DNA from: Candidatus Deianiraea vastatrix
GTDB taxonomy: Bacteria > Pseudomonadota > Alphaproteobacteria > Rickettsiales > Deianiraeaceae
Reading direction: 5' to 3'
Assembly (NCBI RefSeq): GCF_007993655.1
Contig: NZ_CP029077.1
Span: 738,744 to 802,743, forward strand
Length of the DNA: 64,000 nt
Shown: one piece after another, positions 1 through 8,870 of the stretch
Layout of the letters: every line of letters begins with the position of its first letter
How positions within the stretch are numbered: position 1 is the stretch's first letter
The notes under the pieces: model-generated
The model's input: the letters and a program-made list of their open reading frames with translations, nothing else
Databases searched by the model: none
Told to the model about the DNA's origin: nothing
Position numbers and translations under genes: made by a program

Positions 1-1
1 T

Positions 2-958
2 GACTTTTCGCCAGATGATAAATTTGATAAATTACCTGAGGAAAGCCTTACTAAAACAAAATCATCAGCTTTCGTTACAATTCAAGAAGGTTGCGATAAA
101 TTCTGTGCATTTTGCGTTGTTCCATACACTCGTGGCGCCGAATTTTCAAGAAAAGTGGACGATGTTATAAAAGATGTTGCAAGAAATGTTGAAAACGGCA
201 CCAAAGAAATAGTTCTTCTTGGTCAAAATGTCAATAGCTATCATGGAATATGTGAAAAAGGCAAGACATGGAGACTTTCTGATTTAATCGCCAAAATCGC
301 AGAAATTAAGGGTCTTGAGCGTATAAGATACACAACATCGCACCCGTGCGATATGACAGATGACTTAATTGCTATGCATGGATATGAAAAAAAGCTAATG
401 CCACTGCTTAATTTACCTGTTCAATCAGGGTCTGATAAAATACTAAAAGCCATGAATAGAAAACATAGCCGCCAGTTTTACATAGATTTAATGAAAAACA
501 TTAAAAAAACTCGCCCAGATATTATATTTTCCTCTGATTTTATCGTTGGTTTTCCAGGTGAAACCGATGAAGACTTTAATGACACGCTTGACATGGTCCG
601 CGAAATTGGTTTTTGCGCTCAGTCATTTTCATTTAAATACTCTAAACGCCCTGGAACTCCAGCTGCCGACTGGGAAAATCAAGTTGATGAAGAGGTAAAA
701 TCCGAGAGGCTCAAAATCTTGCAAGACTTGCTTGAAAACCAGCAGCACACGTTTAACAACACAATGCTTGGCATGACAATTCCTGTTTTATTTGAAGACA
801 AGCCGACACGATATGAGGGCCAAATTGCAGGCAGATCCGAGTATTTACAAATAGTGCTTTGCGATATAAACGGCGATAAGACAGACTACATACACAAAAT
901 CCATAATGTCAAAATCACCGCCGTAAATAAAAATAGTCTATCTGGCGTTATTATTTAA
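2..958 (+). CDS. miaB: tRNA-2-methylthio-N6-dimethylallyladenosine synthase (5' end outside window)
   Basis: MiaB is a cytoplasmic radical-SAM enzyme that adds a methylthio group to i6A37 of tRNAs reading UNN codons. The frame is open from base 2, so the N-terminal methylthiotransferase domain lies before the window. The visible part starts just ahead of IQEGCDKFCAFCVVPYTRG (about bases 86-142), whose CxxxCxxC binds the radical-SAM 4Fe-4S cluster. The ATG at 155 lies downstream of this motif and so cannot be the true start. The radical-SAM barrel follows (FSSDFIVGFPGETDEDF is typical of the family), and the last 65 or so residues fit a TRAM RNA-binding domain. The stop is followed by 67 AT-rich bases and then a same-strand glycosyltransferase gene. 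I see no damage in the visible part. Confidence 0.93.
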   Translation, partial: DFSPDDKFDKLPEESLTKTKSSAFVTIQEGCDKFCAFCVVPYTRGAEFSRKVDDVIKDVARNVENGTKEIVLLGQNVNSYHGICEKGKTWRLSDLIAKIAEIKGLERIRYTTSHPCDMTDDLIAMHGYEKKLMPLLNLPVQSGSDKILKAMNRKHSRQFYIDLMKNIKKTRPDIIFSSDFIVGFPGETDEDFNDTLDMVREIGFCAQSFSFKYSKRPGTPAADWENQVDEEVKSERLKILQDLLENQQHTFNNTMLGMTIPVLFEDKPTRYEGQIAGRSEYLQIVLCDINGDKTDYIHKIHNVKITAVNKNSLSGVII

Positions 959-1025
959 TAATTAGTCAAATACATATTGTAATTTATTTTTTTATTTCTT
1001 TAGATGAACTAGATTTGTTATTTTT

Positions 1026-1793
1026 ATGAAACTTCCTGTTAGCGTAGCGATTATTACATATAATGGCGAAAATATAATTGATAAATGTTTAGAAAAATTA
1101 ACAAATTTCATCGAAGTTGTAGTTCTTGACTCAGGAAGTAGCGATAAAACTATAGAGATAGCAGAAAAATACGATAATTGCAAGATATATTACAATAAAT
1201 TTGAGTCATTTCCAAAGCAGAAAAATCTTGCCATTAGCTTTTGCACTCAAAAATGGATATTAGTTCTTGACCAAGATGAAATCCTGACAGACAAAGCACT
1301 ATCAATGATCGCCAATATTGTAAATAACAATAAACTTGAGTGTTTACGGCTCTATATGAAAGAATATTTTCTTGGAAGGATATTATCAACACCATCATGC
1401 GGTAGAATTAAGCTTTTTCCACAAGGCAAGGCTCATTTTGATGAAAATATCATAGTACACGAAAAATTAATTTTATCAGATGAATTAAAAATTATAGATA
1501 AAGGCGGATGCTTTATTCATTACAGCACAGAGTCAATCGAGCAATATATAGCAAAAATTAATAAATATTCAAGCCTTTCTGCAAATAGTAAATATTTAAA
1601 AGGTAAGCGTTTCTCACGCTTAAAATGCTTTACAATATTTCACATAAACCTTATAAAATTTCTCATTTTTAAAGGTGAAATCTTTAAAGGAAAAGAAACG
1701 ATAATATCTGCATTTATAGCATCTTTTTACGCATTCATAAAAGAAGTAAAGTTACTTGAGGAATCTGTCAAAAGGAATACAAAAGAAGATTAA
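1026..1793 (+). CDS. family 2 glycosyltransferase, WaaE/KdtX-like (LPS core)
   Basis: This is a GT-A fold sugar transferase of 255 residues. The N-terminus VSVAIITYNGENIIDKCLEK and the metal/nucleotide region (VVVLDSGSSDKT, then ILVLDQDE near residues 78-87) are typical of family 2. The order DSGSSDKT, FPKQKNLA, LDQDE matches the WaaE/KdtX group, which adds a heptose or hexose to the LPS inner core at the cytoplasmic face of the inner membrane. A hydrophobic and basic C-terminal third could hold the protein at the membrane. The ATG at 1026 gives the expected short N-terminus. It stands alone, 67 bases after miaB. The exact acceptor and sugar cannot be told from sequence; its LPS role agrees with lpxI and an lpxL-like gene elsewhere in the window. 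Confidence 0.8.
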   Translation: MKLPVSVAIITYNGENIIDKCLEKLTNFIEVVVLDSGSSDKTIEIAEKYDNCKIYYNKFESFPKQKNLAISFCTQKWILVLDQDEILTDKALSMIANIVNNNKLECLRLYMKEYFLGRILSTPSCGRIKLFPQGKAHFDENIIVHEKLILSDELKIIDKGGCFIHYSTESIEQYIAKINKYSSLSANSKYLKGKRFSRLKCFTIFHINLIKFLIFKGEIFKGKETIISAFIASFYAFIKEVKLLEESVKRNTKED

Positions 1794-1830
1794 ACCTAAA
1801 TTTACAAGTTATTTACTACAACTTCGTTGA

Positions 1831-2667
1831 TTATACAACAGGAGTTAAGAATTCCATAATACATCCGTTTGATCCGTTATCAGATGAGTTTGATGTATAT
1901 CCAGTTCCGGTTAAATTCGCAGTGTCGCAACATAGGGTTGCAGCTCCAGTAGCTGGGTTATTAGCCAACAAGTTACCAAAATTACATTTACCATCATCTA
2001 TTTTCAAGTCAAGTTCACTTGCAACAGTTGCAGCAAGAGCGCCAGCTTGACCAACATTACCACTTCCGCCAAAAGTTAATTTTGCAGCAGTTGTCATTTG
2101 CCCATATCTAAATAGATATATTTTTGGCGATGGATTTGGCCCACCAGTTGCAAGAGAGCCAATACTTGAATTATTTGCAGAAGTTACAAAAAATGCTAGT
2201 GAGTCATCTATCGATGATGTTGGTAAGAAGGTTTTGGATACTAAATCGTATAATTTAGCAGTAGCACTTGCACTTTCTGCAATATTAATATTGAAAGAAA
2301 TGAATTTACCCAAGTACAACTCTCTAAATACAATAGATGCAACTTCATCTGCTACATACCCTTGACCAGTTGCTGTCGCTGGTAATGCCGCTATATCAGC
2401 AAGCAAAAAGGTATTTCCTGCAGCTGCACCTGTTAATTTTGCAGCAGGAGTATCACCTGCATATGTACCATTTACCTGTTTATACTGTATTAAACCTTCA
2501 CTAATATTTGATATATCAACACTGTGTTTATGTATTTTATAAACCCTAACGGCAATAGCAACTATCTTAATTGTACCAACGGTAAGTCCAACACTAATAA
2601 TCAAAACGGCTATTATTTCTATAATTAAATACAAGGCCCTTTTCTTTCTACGAAAGTTTTTTTTCAT
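1831..2667 (-). CDS. type IV pilin-like / pseudopilin protein
   Basis: The protein starts with a very basic leader (MKKNFRRKKRA) followed by LYLIIEIIAVLIISVGL, which resembles a class III prepilin signal: a short basic leader, then a hydrophobic helix with Glu near position +5. I chose ATG 2667 because it puts the basic leader at the N-terminus; an upstream ATG at 2700 would add 11 residues. The rest is rich in Ala, Thr, Gly and Ser, as in an exported globular pilin domain, with YKQVNGTYAGD near residue 65 resembling the Y..G.YPGD region of minor pilins. Several Cys in the last 50 residues could form disulfides. A prepilin peptidase-like gene lies at 9718-10434 and comEC/comM nearby, which suggests DNA uptake or surface fibres. 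Assignment to a pilus rather than a secretion pseudopilus is open. Confidence 0.62.
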   Translation of the reverse strand: MKKNFRRKKRALYLIIEIIAVLIISVGLTVGTIKIVAIAVRVYKIHKHSVDISNISEGLIQYKQVNGTYAGDTPAAKLTGAAAGNTFLLADIAALPATATGQGYVADEVASIVFRELYLGKFISFNINIAESASATAKLYDLVSKTFLPTSSIDDSLAFFVTSANNSSIGSLATGGPNPSPKIYLFRYGQMTTAAKLTFGGSGNVGQAGALAATVASELDLKIDDGKCNFGNLLANNPATGAATLCCDTANLTGTGYTSNSSDNGSNGCIMEFLTPVV

Positions 2668-2689
2668 AAAATAAACTCTAATTATACAC

Positions 2690-2717
2690 ACTATAATCAA
2701 TCATAATTAAAATGCAA
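2690..2717 (-). promoter_or_regulatory. sigma70-type promoter of the pilin-like gene
   Basis: On the minus strand TTGCAT is followed by a 16-base spacer and TATAGT, about 23 bases before the ATG at 2667. The same arrangement, with TTGCAA or TTGACA, is seen before several other genes in this window. Confidence 0.5.
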
Positions 2718-2750
2718 GTTTTTTTTTATTTATTATAAAAAGCTAATATA

Positions 2751-3629
2751 TCAGTACTTTCTAAAGCTTTTTCGTAAGCTAGATAATGGCAATTTTAATG
2801 ATAATGACTGACTAAAACTCTGCAAAGACTGTAATTCATTTATAGACTTTACCTTGTAAATATCTTGAAAATTAAATATTTGGCTTGGCATGTCTTCATT
2901 TGTGGTAACAATTGGCATTTTTAGTTGCATTTTTGTAGCATTTGCACCTTGAGATAACGAGTTATTTTTAACAATAAAATCTTTTTTTATCAAATTTTTA
3001 CTTGAATAAACTGAATTTTCAACAATCAAGCTATTGCTTAAAGCAAGATTTATAAATTCTGATATTTTTCTTGGTGAATTAGTGCATAATTCGTCAATTT
3101 TGCGACAAAACTCCTTACTATAAACACCCTTGCTTGGAATTTTATCTTTTATATTTGCAAAACGCATTGCAATCTCATAAGCAATTAGCCTTCCACAATT
3201 ATAATCGTCTGTTTGTCTATTTTTTGATAATGAAGATTTGCCAAAAAAAACAACATCCTTGGCTGTTTGAATTAATACCTCTCTTCTAAGTAATAAATTA
3301 AAGGAATCAACAATATCGAGTTTATCATTTTTATCATATTTAATAGGTCTATTTTTTGTAGAATGTGTTGTAAAACTGCATCCATTATTTCCAATGACAA
3401 GCTCACCCCACATCCAATGCCCATCGTGCAAAATTGGTATCAAAAAAGTTTTACCAATAGCGCTTTTATCCTTCATTTTACTTGCAATAAAAATAGCGAT
3501 GTCTTTGATGCGATAAGAATCTAAATTATTAATAACTTCAATATTTGGACTGGTTTCATTGCTATGAACTTTAACAACCTCACTAAGAGCTTCGTTTACT
3601 TGACCTGTATTCCAATATTTCTGTTGCAT
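2751..3629 (-). CDS. CE-clan cysteine protease-like protein (Ulp1/SENP or YopJ type), putative effector
   Basis: The 292-residue protein has the signature of Ulp1-like (C48) or YopJ-like (C55) peptidases. LHDGHWMWGEL places a catalytic-type His-Trp at residues 71-72. QTDDYNCGRLIAYEIA gives the oxyanion Gln at 139 and the nucleophile Cys at 145 followed by Gly, with the exact Gln-x5-Cys-Gly spacing of Ulp1 and SENP. The acidic member of the triad is not obvious: where Ulp1 has a Tyr-Asp-Ser strand, this protein reads near TTHS (residues 87-90). There is no signal peptide or membrane segment, so export, if any, would be by a type IV or similar system. In intracellular bacteria such proteases cleave ubiquitin or SUMO or acetylate host kinases. 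The C-terminal 100 residues match nothing I know. Function is inferred from motifs only. Confidence 0.6.
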   Translation of the reverse strand: MQQKYWNTGQVNEALSEVVKVHSNETSPNIEVINNLDSYRIKDIAIFIASKMKDKSAIGKTFLIPILHDGHWMWGELVIGNNGCSFTTHSTKNRPIKYDKNDKLDIVDSFNLLLRREVLIQTAKDVVFFGKSSLSKNRQTDDYNCGRLIAYEIAMRFANIKDKIPSKGVYSKEFCRKIDELCTNSPRKISEFINLALSNSLIVENSVYSSKNLIKKDFIVKNNSLSQGANATKMQLKMPIVTTNEDMPSQIFNFQDIYKVKSINELQSLQSFSQSLSLKLPLSSLRKSFRKY

Positions 3630-3927
3630 ACTTTAAAAAATTAATACAAAAGTTATTATAATTTTATAATAATAAATAGCAAGCATTTTTTGGTTTTTAC
3701 GGTAATTACACACTAAAAACATATCATAATACTGTTTATTTTTATTATATTTATTACATGTATCTTATATTGAACATTAAATTAAAAAATACCATTATCG
3801 AAACAGAAAGATTGGCTTCTTTCTTTTTATTTTCATTAAATAAAAATGATACAAAAACCAAATTTTAGAAATAAATGCTTGATAAATAAAATAATACAAT
3901 TATTATGCGTCAAAACTTTTGTAAAAA
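3630..3927. other. AT-rich intergenic region between divergent genes
   Basis: Nearly 300 bases separate the protease-like gene (minus) from comM (plus). The stretch is extremely AT-rich and stop codons interrupt every frame. I see no RNA gene, repeat or convincing hairpin. Promoters for both flanking genes must lie here, but no single hexamer pair stands out. Confidence 0.5.
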
Positions 3928-5457
3928 ATGTCAAGTTTGTATATCAAGACTGTAGCTTTTGAGGGTATTGATATAATTGAAGTTGAGGCGCAGGTGCATA
4001 TTGCAAATGGAGCTCCATCACTTACTATTGTAGGTCTTGGTGATAAGGCTGTTAAAGAATCAAGGGATAGAATAAAAGCGGCAATTTCTTCACTTGGGCT
4101 TGCGCTTCCTGCAAAACGAATTACTGTAAATCTTGCACCATCTGATGTAATTAAAGAAGGTGCGCATTTTGACTTGCCGATTGCGATTGGAATTTTGGCT
4201 GCTATGAATATAATTAGCATTGAAGAGGCATCGAAATATATTATACTTGGCGAGCTTGCACTAGATGGCAGAATTTTACCTGTACTTGGCGTGCTTCCAA
4301 CAAGTATTTACGCAAATACAATAGAACATGGGCTTATTTGCTCTGTTTATAATGGTCAAGAAGCTGCGATGTCAAGTAGTGAAATTGAAATTGTAGCGGT
4401 TGAAAATTTACAGCAACTAGTTAATCATTTAAAGGGTATTCAATTTTGCAAAAGACCCGAATTTGACGCAAGCGTTTTTAATGCAAGCGGGAAGTTTTAT
4501 GGTGATTTCTACGATGTTCGTGGGCAATATGGTGCAAAAAGAGCTCTTGAAATTGCGGCAATCGGCGGGCATAATATATTAATGTATGGCCCTCCTGGAA
4601 CTGGAAAATCTATGCTTGCGCAAAGGGTTTTGTCGATTTTACCACAAATGACACCTGCAGAAATTTTGCAAACTAGTGTAATTCGATCCGTCGCGGGTGA
4701 GCTTCGTGATAATACATTTAGTGCGGAAAGACCTTTTAGAGACCCGCATCACTCAACATCAATGCCTGCTATGATTGGCGGTGGGAAAAATGCAAATCCA
4801 GGTGAAATTTCACTTGCGCACAATGGAGTTTTATTTTTAGACGAGCTTGCCGAATTTCCTAGGCAATTACTAGATAGTTTGCGTCAGCCAATTGAAAGTG
4901 GATATATTAACGTTTCGCGCGCCAACAAACATGTGACTTATCCAGCAAAATTTCAGTTAATTGCAGCGATGAATCCTTGTAAATGCGGATATTTTGGAAT
5001 AGCGGAAAAGGAATGTAAAAAAGTTCCACTTTGCGCGCAAGATTATCAAGGTAAAATCTCAGGCCCCATAATGGACAGAATTGATATACATGTTCAGGTT
5101 TCAAATTTTACACCGTCTCTTGACGACGATGGCTCAGACAGAGGTGAAAAAAGTGAGGTTATAGCAAAAAGAGTTGAGTATGCAAGGGCTGCTGCGCGTG
5201 AGAGATATAAAAATGAGGGTATATCACTAAATAGTGAGTTAATTGGGGATCAAATAAGCAAATATTGCGTTTTGTCTATTAAAGCTCGTGATATTATGCA
5301 AAATGCTATTGACAAAATGGACTTATCCATGCGTTCTCATAACAAGATTTTAAAAGTTGCACGAACAATAGCAGACTTAAATAAACACGATGTAATCGAG
5401 GAAAAAGATTTATTTGAGGCACTTGCCTATAGATCAAAACTTGTTGTTAAAGGTTGA
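3928..5457 (+). CDS. comM: YifB/ComM family AAA+ ATPase (Mg-chelatase-like)
   Basis: ComM is a hexameric AAA+ helicase that promotes branch migration while incoming DNA recombines during natural transformation. The order fits the family: an N-terminal ChlI-type domain from LYIKTVAFEGIDIIEVE, the Walker A motif GPPGTGKS near residue 221, Walker B LFLDELAEF near 309, a Cys-containing segment NPCKCGYFG near 350, and the C-terminal sensor domain. Length (509) is normal. The ATG at 3928 gives the expected N-terminus. Its stop overlaps the start of comEC by 4 bases, so the two are probably translated together. In bacteria without transformation the family still occurs, so this gene alone does not prove competence. 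Confidence 0.93.
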   Translation: MSSLYIKTVAFEGIDIIEVEAQVHIANGAPSLTIVGLGDKAVKESRDRIKAAISSLGLALPAKRITVNLAPSDVIKEGAHFDLPIAIGILAAMNIISIEEASKYIILGELALDGRILPVLGVLPTSIYANTIEHGLICSVYNGQEAAMSSSEIEIVAVENLQQLVNHLKGIQFCKRPEFDASVFNASGKFYGDFYDVRGQYGAKRALEIAAIGGHNILMYGPPGTGKSMLAQRVLSILPQMTPAEILQTSVIRSVAGELRDNTFSAERPFRDPHHSTSMPAMIGGGKNANPGEISLAHNGVLFLDELAEFPRQLLDSLRQPIESGYINVSRANKHVTYPAKFQLIAAMNPCKCGYFGIAEKECKKVPLCAQDYQGKISGPIMDRIDIHVQVSNFTPSLDDDGSDRGEKSEVIAKRVEYARAAARERYKNEGISLNSELIGDQISKYCVLSIKARDIMQNAIDKMDLSMRSHNKILKVARTIADLNKHDVIEEKDLFEALAYRSKLVVKG

Positions 5458-7487
5458 ATTCTTTTGTGAAGATTAAGAGAAATTGGTTAGCAGATTTTCG
5501 TGAAAAGGCACTGTATATAATGTCGCAGGAGCGAGATAACTTGTTTTCAATATTACCAGTTTTCACAATGTGCGGTATTATATTATTTTACAAGTACAAC
5601 ATAAGACCGAGTTTTGAGATTTTATGTCTATCATTAATAACATCTTTCATATTTGCCATTATTTATCACAAGATTATTCAGAAAATAGCGTTAGTAATGT
5701 TGTTTCTTGTTCTTGGTATTGCGGCAAGTAAATATAGATATTTAAGCATTAATCATCATTTAATTAAAAGAAGCCTTTCAAATATTAATGTAGCCGGAGA
5801 GATAGTAAATATTTATAGCGGACTTGATACATCAAAAATAGTATTACAAAATATTAGCGTAGATAAAGAAAATCGTTCAAATTTCCCGCCAAAAATACAA
5901 TTTAAGATTGACAATAAATACATTAAAACAAAATTACAAAGCGGAGATATTATAGATTTTAATTGCGATATTTTTCCATTGCCAAGGCCAGTTTATCCAA
6001 ATGCGTATAATTTTTCCGAGGTTTCAAGATATAAAAGTATTGGCGGCATTGGCATTGCAAAAAGCGATGTTGTTGTCGTCAAAAATGCCAAAAAGACTGG
6101 CTTTAACATGATGATAGAAAATATAAGAATATTTATTGATGAGAGATTTGCAAAAAATATTGAAAATCCAGATGCAAGAGGGGTTGCAATGGCGTTATTT
6201 ACCGGAAATAAAGGTCATCTTAGTCAAGAGACATTAAACGATATTAAAAAAGCCGGTCTGTCGCATCTTTTAGCAATTTCTGGAATTCATATATCAATTA
6301 TTGCACTTAGCACCTTTTCAATAGCACGATGGATAATGAGTTTATCAAGTTATATGACATTGCATTTTGATATAAAGAAAATATCTGCTATTATTGCAAT
6401 GATTGTGAGTTTTATTCACTTGGAAATAAGCGGAATTCCGATATCTGCATTTCGGAGTTTTATAATGTTTTCAATTGGTTTAATTGCAATATTACTCGAT
6501 AAATCAACATGTTCAATAAGGGTAATTAGTGCAACATTTTTCTGCATTATTTTACACAAGCCTGAGCAGATTTTTGATCCATCTTTGCAAATGTCTTTTA
6601 TGGCAGTTTTAGGATTAATTGGCGGAATGCGTCCAATTTCAAAGTTTATAGAAAACAGATATGGTGACGGCGGGCGATTAATGAAGTTAGGGCTTTATAT
6701 TTTTGCAATTCTTATTTCTTCTAAAATTGCAACCATTGCAACTATTCCATATACAATTTATCATTTTAATCAATATTCCAATGTTGGGTTATTATCAAAT
6801 ATAGTAGCCGTTCCACTAGTTGAGTTTTTAATTATTCCACTTGGCGTTATTTCTATTTTATTATCTGGATTATTTTTAGGTCTTGATGTTATTGTAATGA
6901 AGATATTGTCATTTATGATAAGCATTTTTCTATATATTGCTTATACTTCAGCGGATGTAAAATGGTCTTACTCCATTGTTCGTGAAATGCCCATGGTGTC
7001 TGTATTTTTATACACGATAGGGTTTATCATTTTATTTACAATGCGAACGAAGATAAGATTTATTGGAATATTTCCCATAATTTGCGCAATATTATTGCAT
7101 GTAATTCAGCCAAAGCAGATAATTATTATTGGCAAGATTGAAAAAGATGTTGTATTTTTGCACGATGGCATATATTATGCCAAAGAGCAATTATCAAGTG
7201 ATTTTTTAAAGAATATCTGGCAGGGAAGAGTTGGGCAAAGTGATGTTATGATAGCAGATAAAGAAATATTGAATAAATATTTCAGTAAAGATAAATTTGA
7301 AAATGAAAATATTGTTGTTTATTTCAATTTACCACTTGATGGTGAAAATATTTGCAAGCATGGAAAGAGGGTATATATTGTTAATCCAAGCCCTGAATAT
7401 AAAAATTTAAGAAAAAGATGTAAGGTAAATATTGTAAAAAAGTGGCAAATTACCGCTCAGGGTGCATTTGTGATATACGAGCATTAA
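5454..7487 (+). CDS. comEC: ComEC/Rec2 family DNA-uptake channel
   Basis: ComEC is the inner-membrane channel that carries single-stranded DNA into the cytoplasm during transformation. The 677-residue protein has N-terminal membrane segments, a soluble OB-like region, and the Competence domain with ISGIHISIIALSTF near residue 273, followed by many hydrophobic helices up to about residue 545. The last 130 residues do not show the metal motif of a beta-lactamase-like nuclease domain, so this is the form without that domain. The start is a TTG overlapping the comM stop by 4 bases; a later ATG exists, but the upstream residues resemble the amphipathic leader of alphaproteobacterial ComEC. The gene ends in a 4-base overlap with a convergent gene. 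Confidence 0.9.
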   Translation: MNSFVKIKRNWLADFREKALYIMSQERDNLFSILPVFTMCGIILFYKYNIRPSFEILCLSLITSFIFAIIYHKIIQKIALVMLFLVLGIAASKYRYLSINHHLIKRSLSNINVAGEIVNIYSGLDTSKIVLQNISVDKENRSNFPPKIQFKIDNKYIKTKLQSGDIIDFNCDIFPLPRPVYPNAYNFSEVSRYKSIGGIGIAKSDVVVVKNAKKTGFNMMIENIRIFIDERFAKNIENPDARGVAMALFTGNKGHLSQETLNDIKKAGLSHLLAISGIHISIIALSTFSIARWIMSLSSYMTLHFDIKKISAIIAMIVSFIHLEISGIPISAFRSFIMFSIGLIAILLDKSTCSIRVISATFFCIILHKPEQIFDPSLQMSFMAVLGLIGGMRPISKFIENRYGDGGRLMKLGLYIFAILISSKIATIATIPYTIYHFNQYSNVGLLSNIVAVPLVEFLIIPLGVISILLSGLFLGLDVIVMKILSFMISIFLYIAYTSADVKWSYSIVREMPMVSVFLYTIGFIILFTMRTKIRFIGIFPIICAILLHVIQPKQIIIIGKIEKDVVFLHDGIYYAKEQLSSDFLKNIWQGRVGQSDVMIADKEILNKYFSKDKFENENIVVYFNLPLDGENICKHGKRVYIVNPSPEYKNLRKRCKVNIVKKWQITAQGAFVIYEH

Positions 7488-8863
7488 AGAGGTAGGATGA
7501 TTTTAAAATACATCATAAGATTTAGAATTATTATTAGGGATACTGATATTTTCATTCTGTAATCTACTGCATGAAGTTCATAGTTTTGTTTTGTTGGTCT
7601 GCAAAATGCAAAATAAGGTATTTTACCAAGATACACAACTGCCGATAAACTAGTAAAGAATATTGTTAGCATAATAATTGTATTTTCATGAATTAAATGA
7701 TGTATTATTTCATGTTTAATATGATACATTGCAGACCCGTGTATGCCAAGTATACCGATAATTCCTATTAAGAATGCGCCAAAACCAAAGGGTGCAAGAT
7801 TACCAAGGCCGCTAAGCTCTATGTAGCTTGATTCATGGGTTGCTTTATATATTATTCCATTTGAATAAAATAAGATAATTTTTACAATTCCATGCGCAAA
7901 GGCATAATACATAACAATATTCATTATATCTTCATTAAATGTTGCGATTAATGCTATCATAATTGAAAGATGCGCAATAGTTGAATATGCAAGGCGGGCT
8001 TTGATTTCATATTTTTTCTGAGCAACGAGGGATGCTATAATTGCGCCAAGTATACCTATCCATGCTGCCCAATTTATACCAAAGAATAGCTCAAGTGAAT
8101 TTTTTAGCAATTTGGCACCAAATGTGTTGTAGGTTATTGTAAGTAGCATAAATATTCCGGTTTTTACAACGGCAACAGCGTGTAAAAGACCGCTAACTGG
8201 GGTTGAGGCTATCATTGCAGTAGGCAGCCATCCATGAAATGGTATAGCGGCAATTTTCCCTATTCCATATAGCATGCATAGATATAAAACCTCTATTTCA
8301 GCCGCTTTTAAGCCAGCACCCGTGAGTATTCCATCTGTTGCAAAGTTTAGATTACCGCATTTGTGATATATAAACATTATCGACGGAAGCAGTAATGAAA
8401 GTGATGGTATTATTAGGTAAAGAAGATATTTTCGTGCTGCATCAATTGATGCTTTATTTTTTGTAAAGCATATAAGGGGATATGTTGATAGGGTTAAAGT
8501 TTCATAGAATATAAACATTGTAAATAGGTTTTCTGATATTGATACGCAAAATGCTGATATTGCGCTAAAGGCGTAAAGTGCGTTAAATCTTGACTTTGCA
8601 CTATTGTGGAATTCTTTATTATATCCAAGGCAATATATAAATGAGCAGAAGTAAAGTGTTCCTATTAACATGCCAAAAATTGTACCATTTGGCGTTGTAG
8701 CAAAGCTTATTGATATACTGCCGCTAATTTGAACGATATGTTGTTTAAATTTGATATAACCAAGGTTCATTAAAACTGAAACAATCAGCAAAGATGACGA
8801 TATAATGCCAAAAAGAGCGTCAAAAAAATATATTGATATTTTTTGTTTTATTTTATTTATCAT
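7484..8863 (-). CDS. proton-translocating membrane subunit, MrpD/NuoM/NuoN-like
   Basis: This inner-membrane protein of about 459 residues belongs to the proton-conducting family shared by respiratory complex I (NuoL/M/N) and Mrp cation/proton antiporters. The signature FYETLTLSTYPLI near residue 120 holds the conserved membrane Glu, and PFHGWLPTAMIASTPVSGLL near residue 205 is the discontinuous-helix region with the key Lys nearby. At least twelve hydrophobic helices are visible. The frame could start at 8983, but ATG 8863 is preferred because the longer form would overlap glyQ by more than 100 bases; with 8863 the gap to glyQ is 7 bases. No other Mrp or Nuo subunits are adjacent. Orphan MrpD-like paralogues are common in Rickettsiales. 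The role (antiport versus energy coupling) is unresolved. Confidence 0.82.
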   Translation of the reverse strand: MINKIKQKISIYFFDALFGIISSSLLIVSVLMNLGYIKFKQHIVQISGSISISFATTPNGTIFGMLIGTLYFCSFIYCLGYNKEFHNSAKSRFNALYAFSAISAFCVSISENLFTMFIFYETLTLSTYPLICFTKNKASIDAARKYLLYLIIPSLSLLLPSIMFIYHKCGNLNFATDGILTGAGLKAAEIEVLYLCMLYGIGKIAAIPFHGWLPTAMIASTPVSGLLHAVAVVKTGIFMLLTITYNTFGAKLLKNSLELFFGINWAAWIGILGAIIASLVAQKKYEIKARLAYSTIAHLSIMIALIATFNEDIMNIVMYYAFAHGIVKIILFYSNGIIYKATHESSYIELSGLGNLAPFGFGAFLIGIIGILGIHGSAMYHIKHEIIHHLIHENTIIMLTIFFTSLSAVVYLGKIPYFAFCRPTKQNYELHAVDYRMKISVSLIIILNLMMYFKIILPL

Positions 8864-8870
8864 AGTATTA

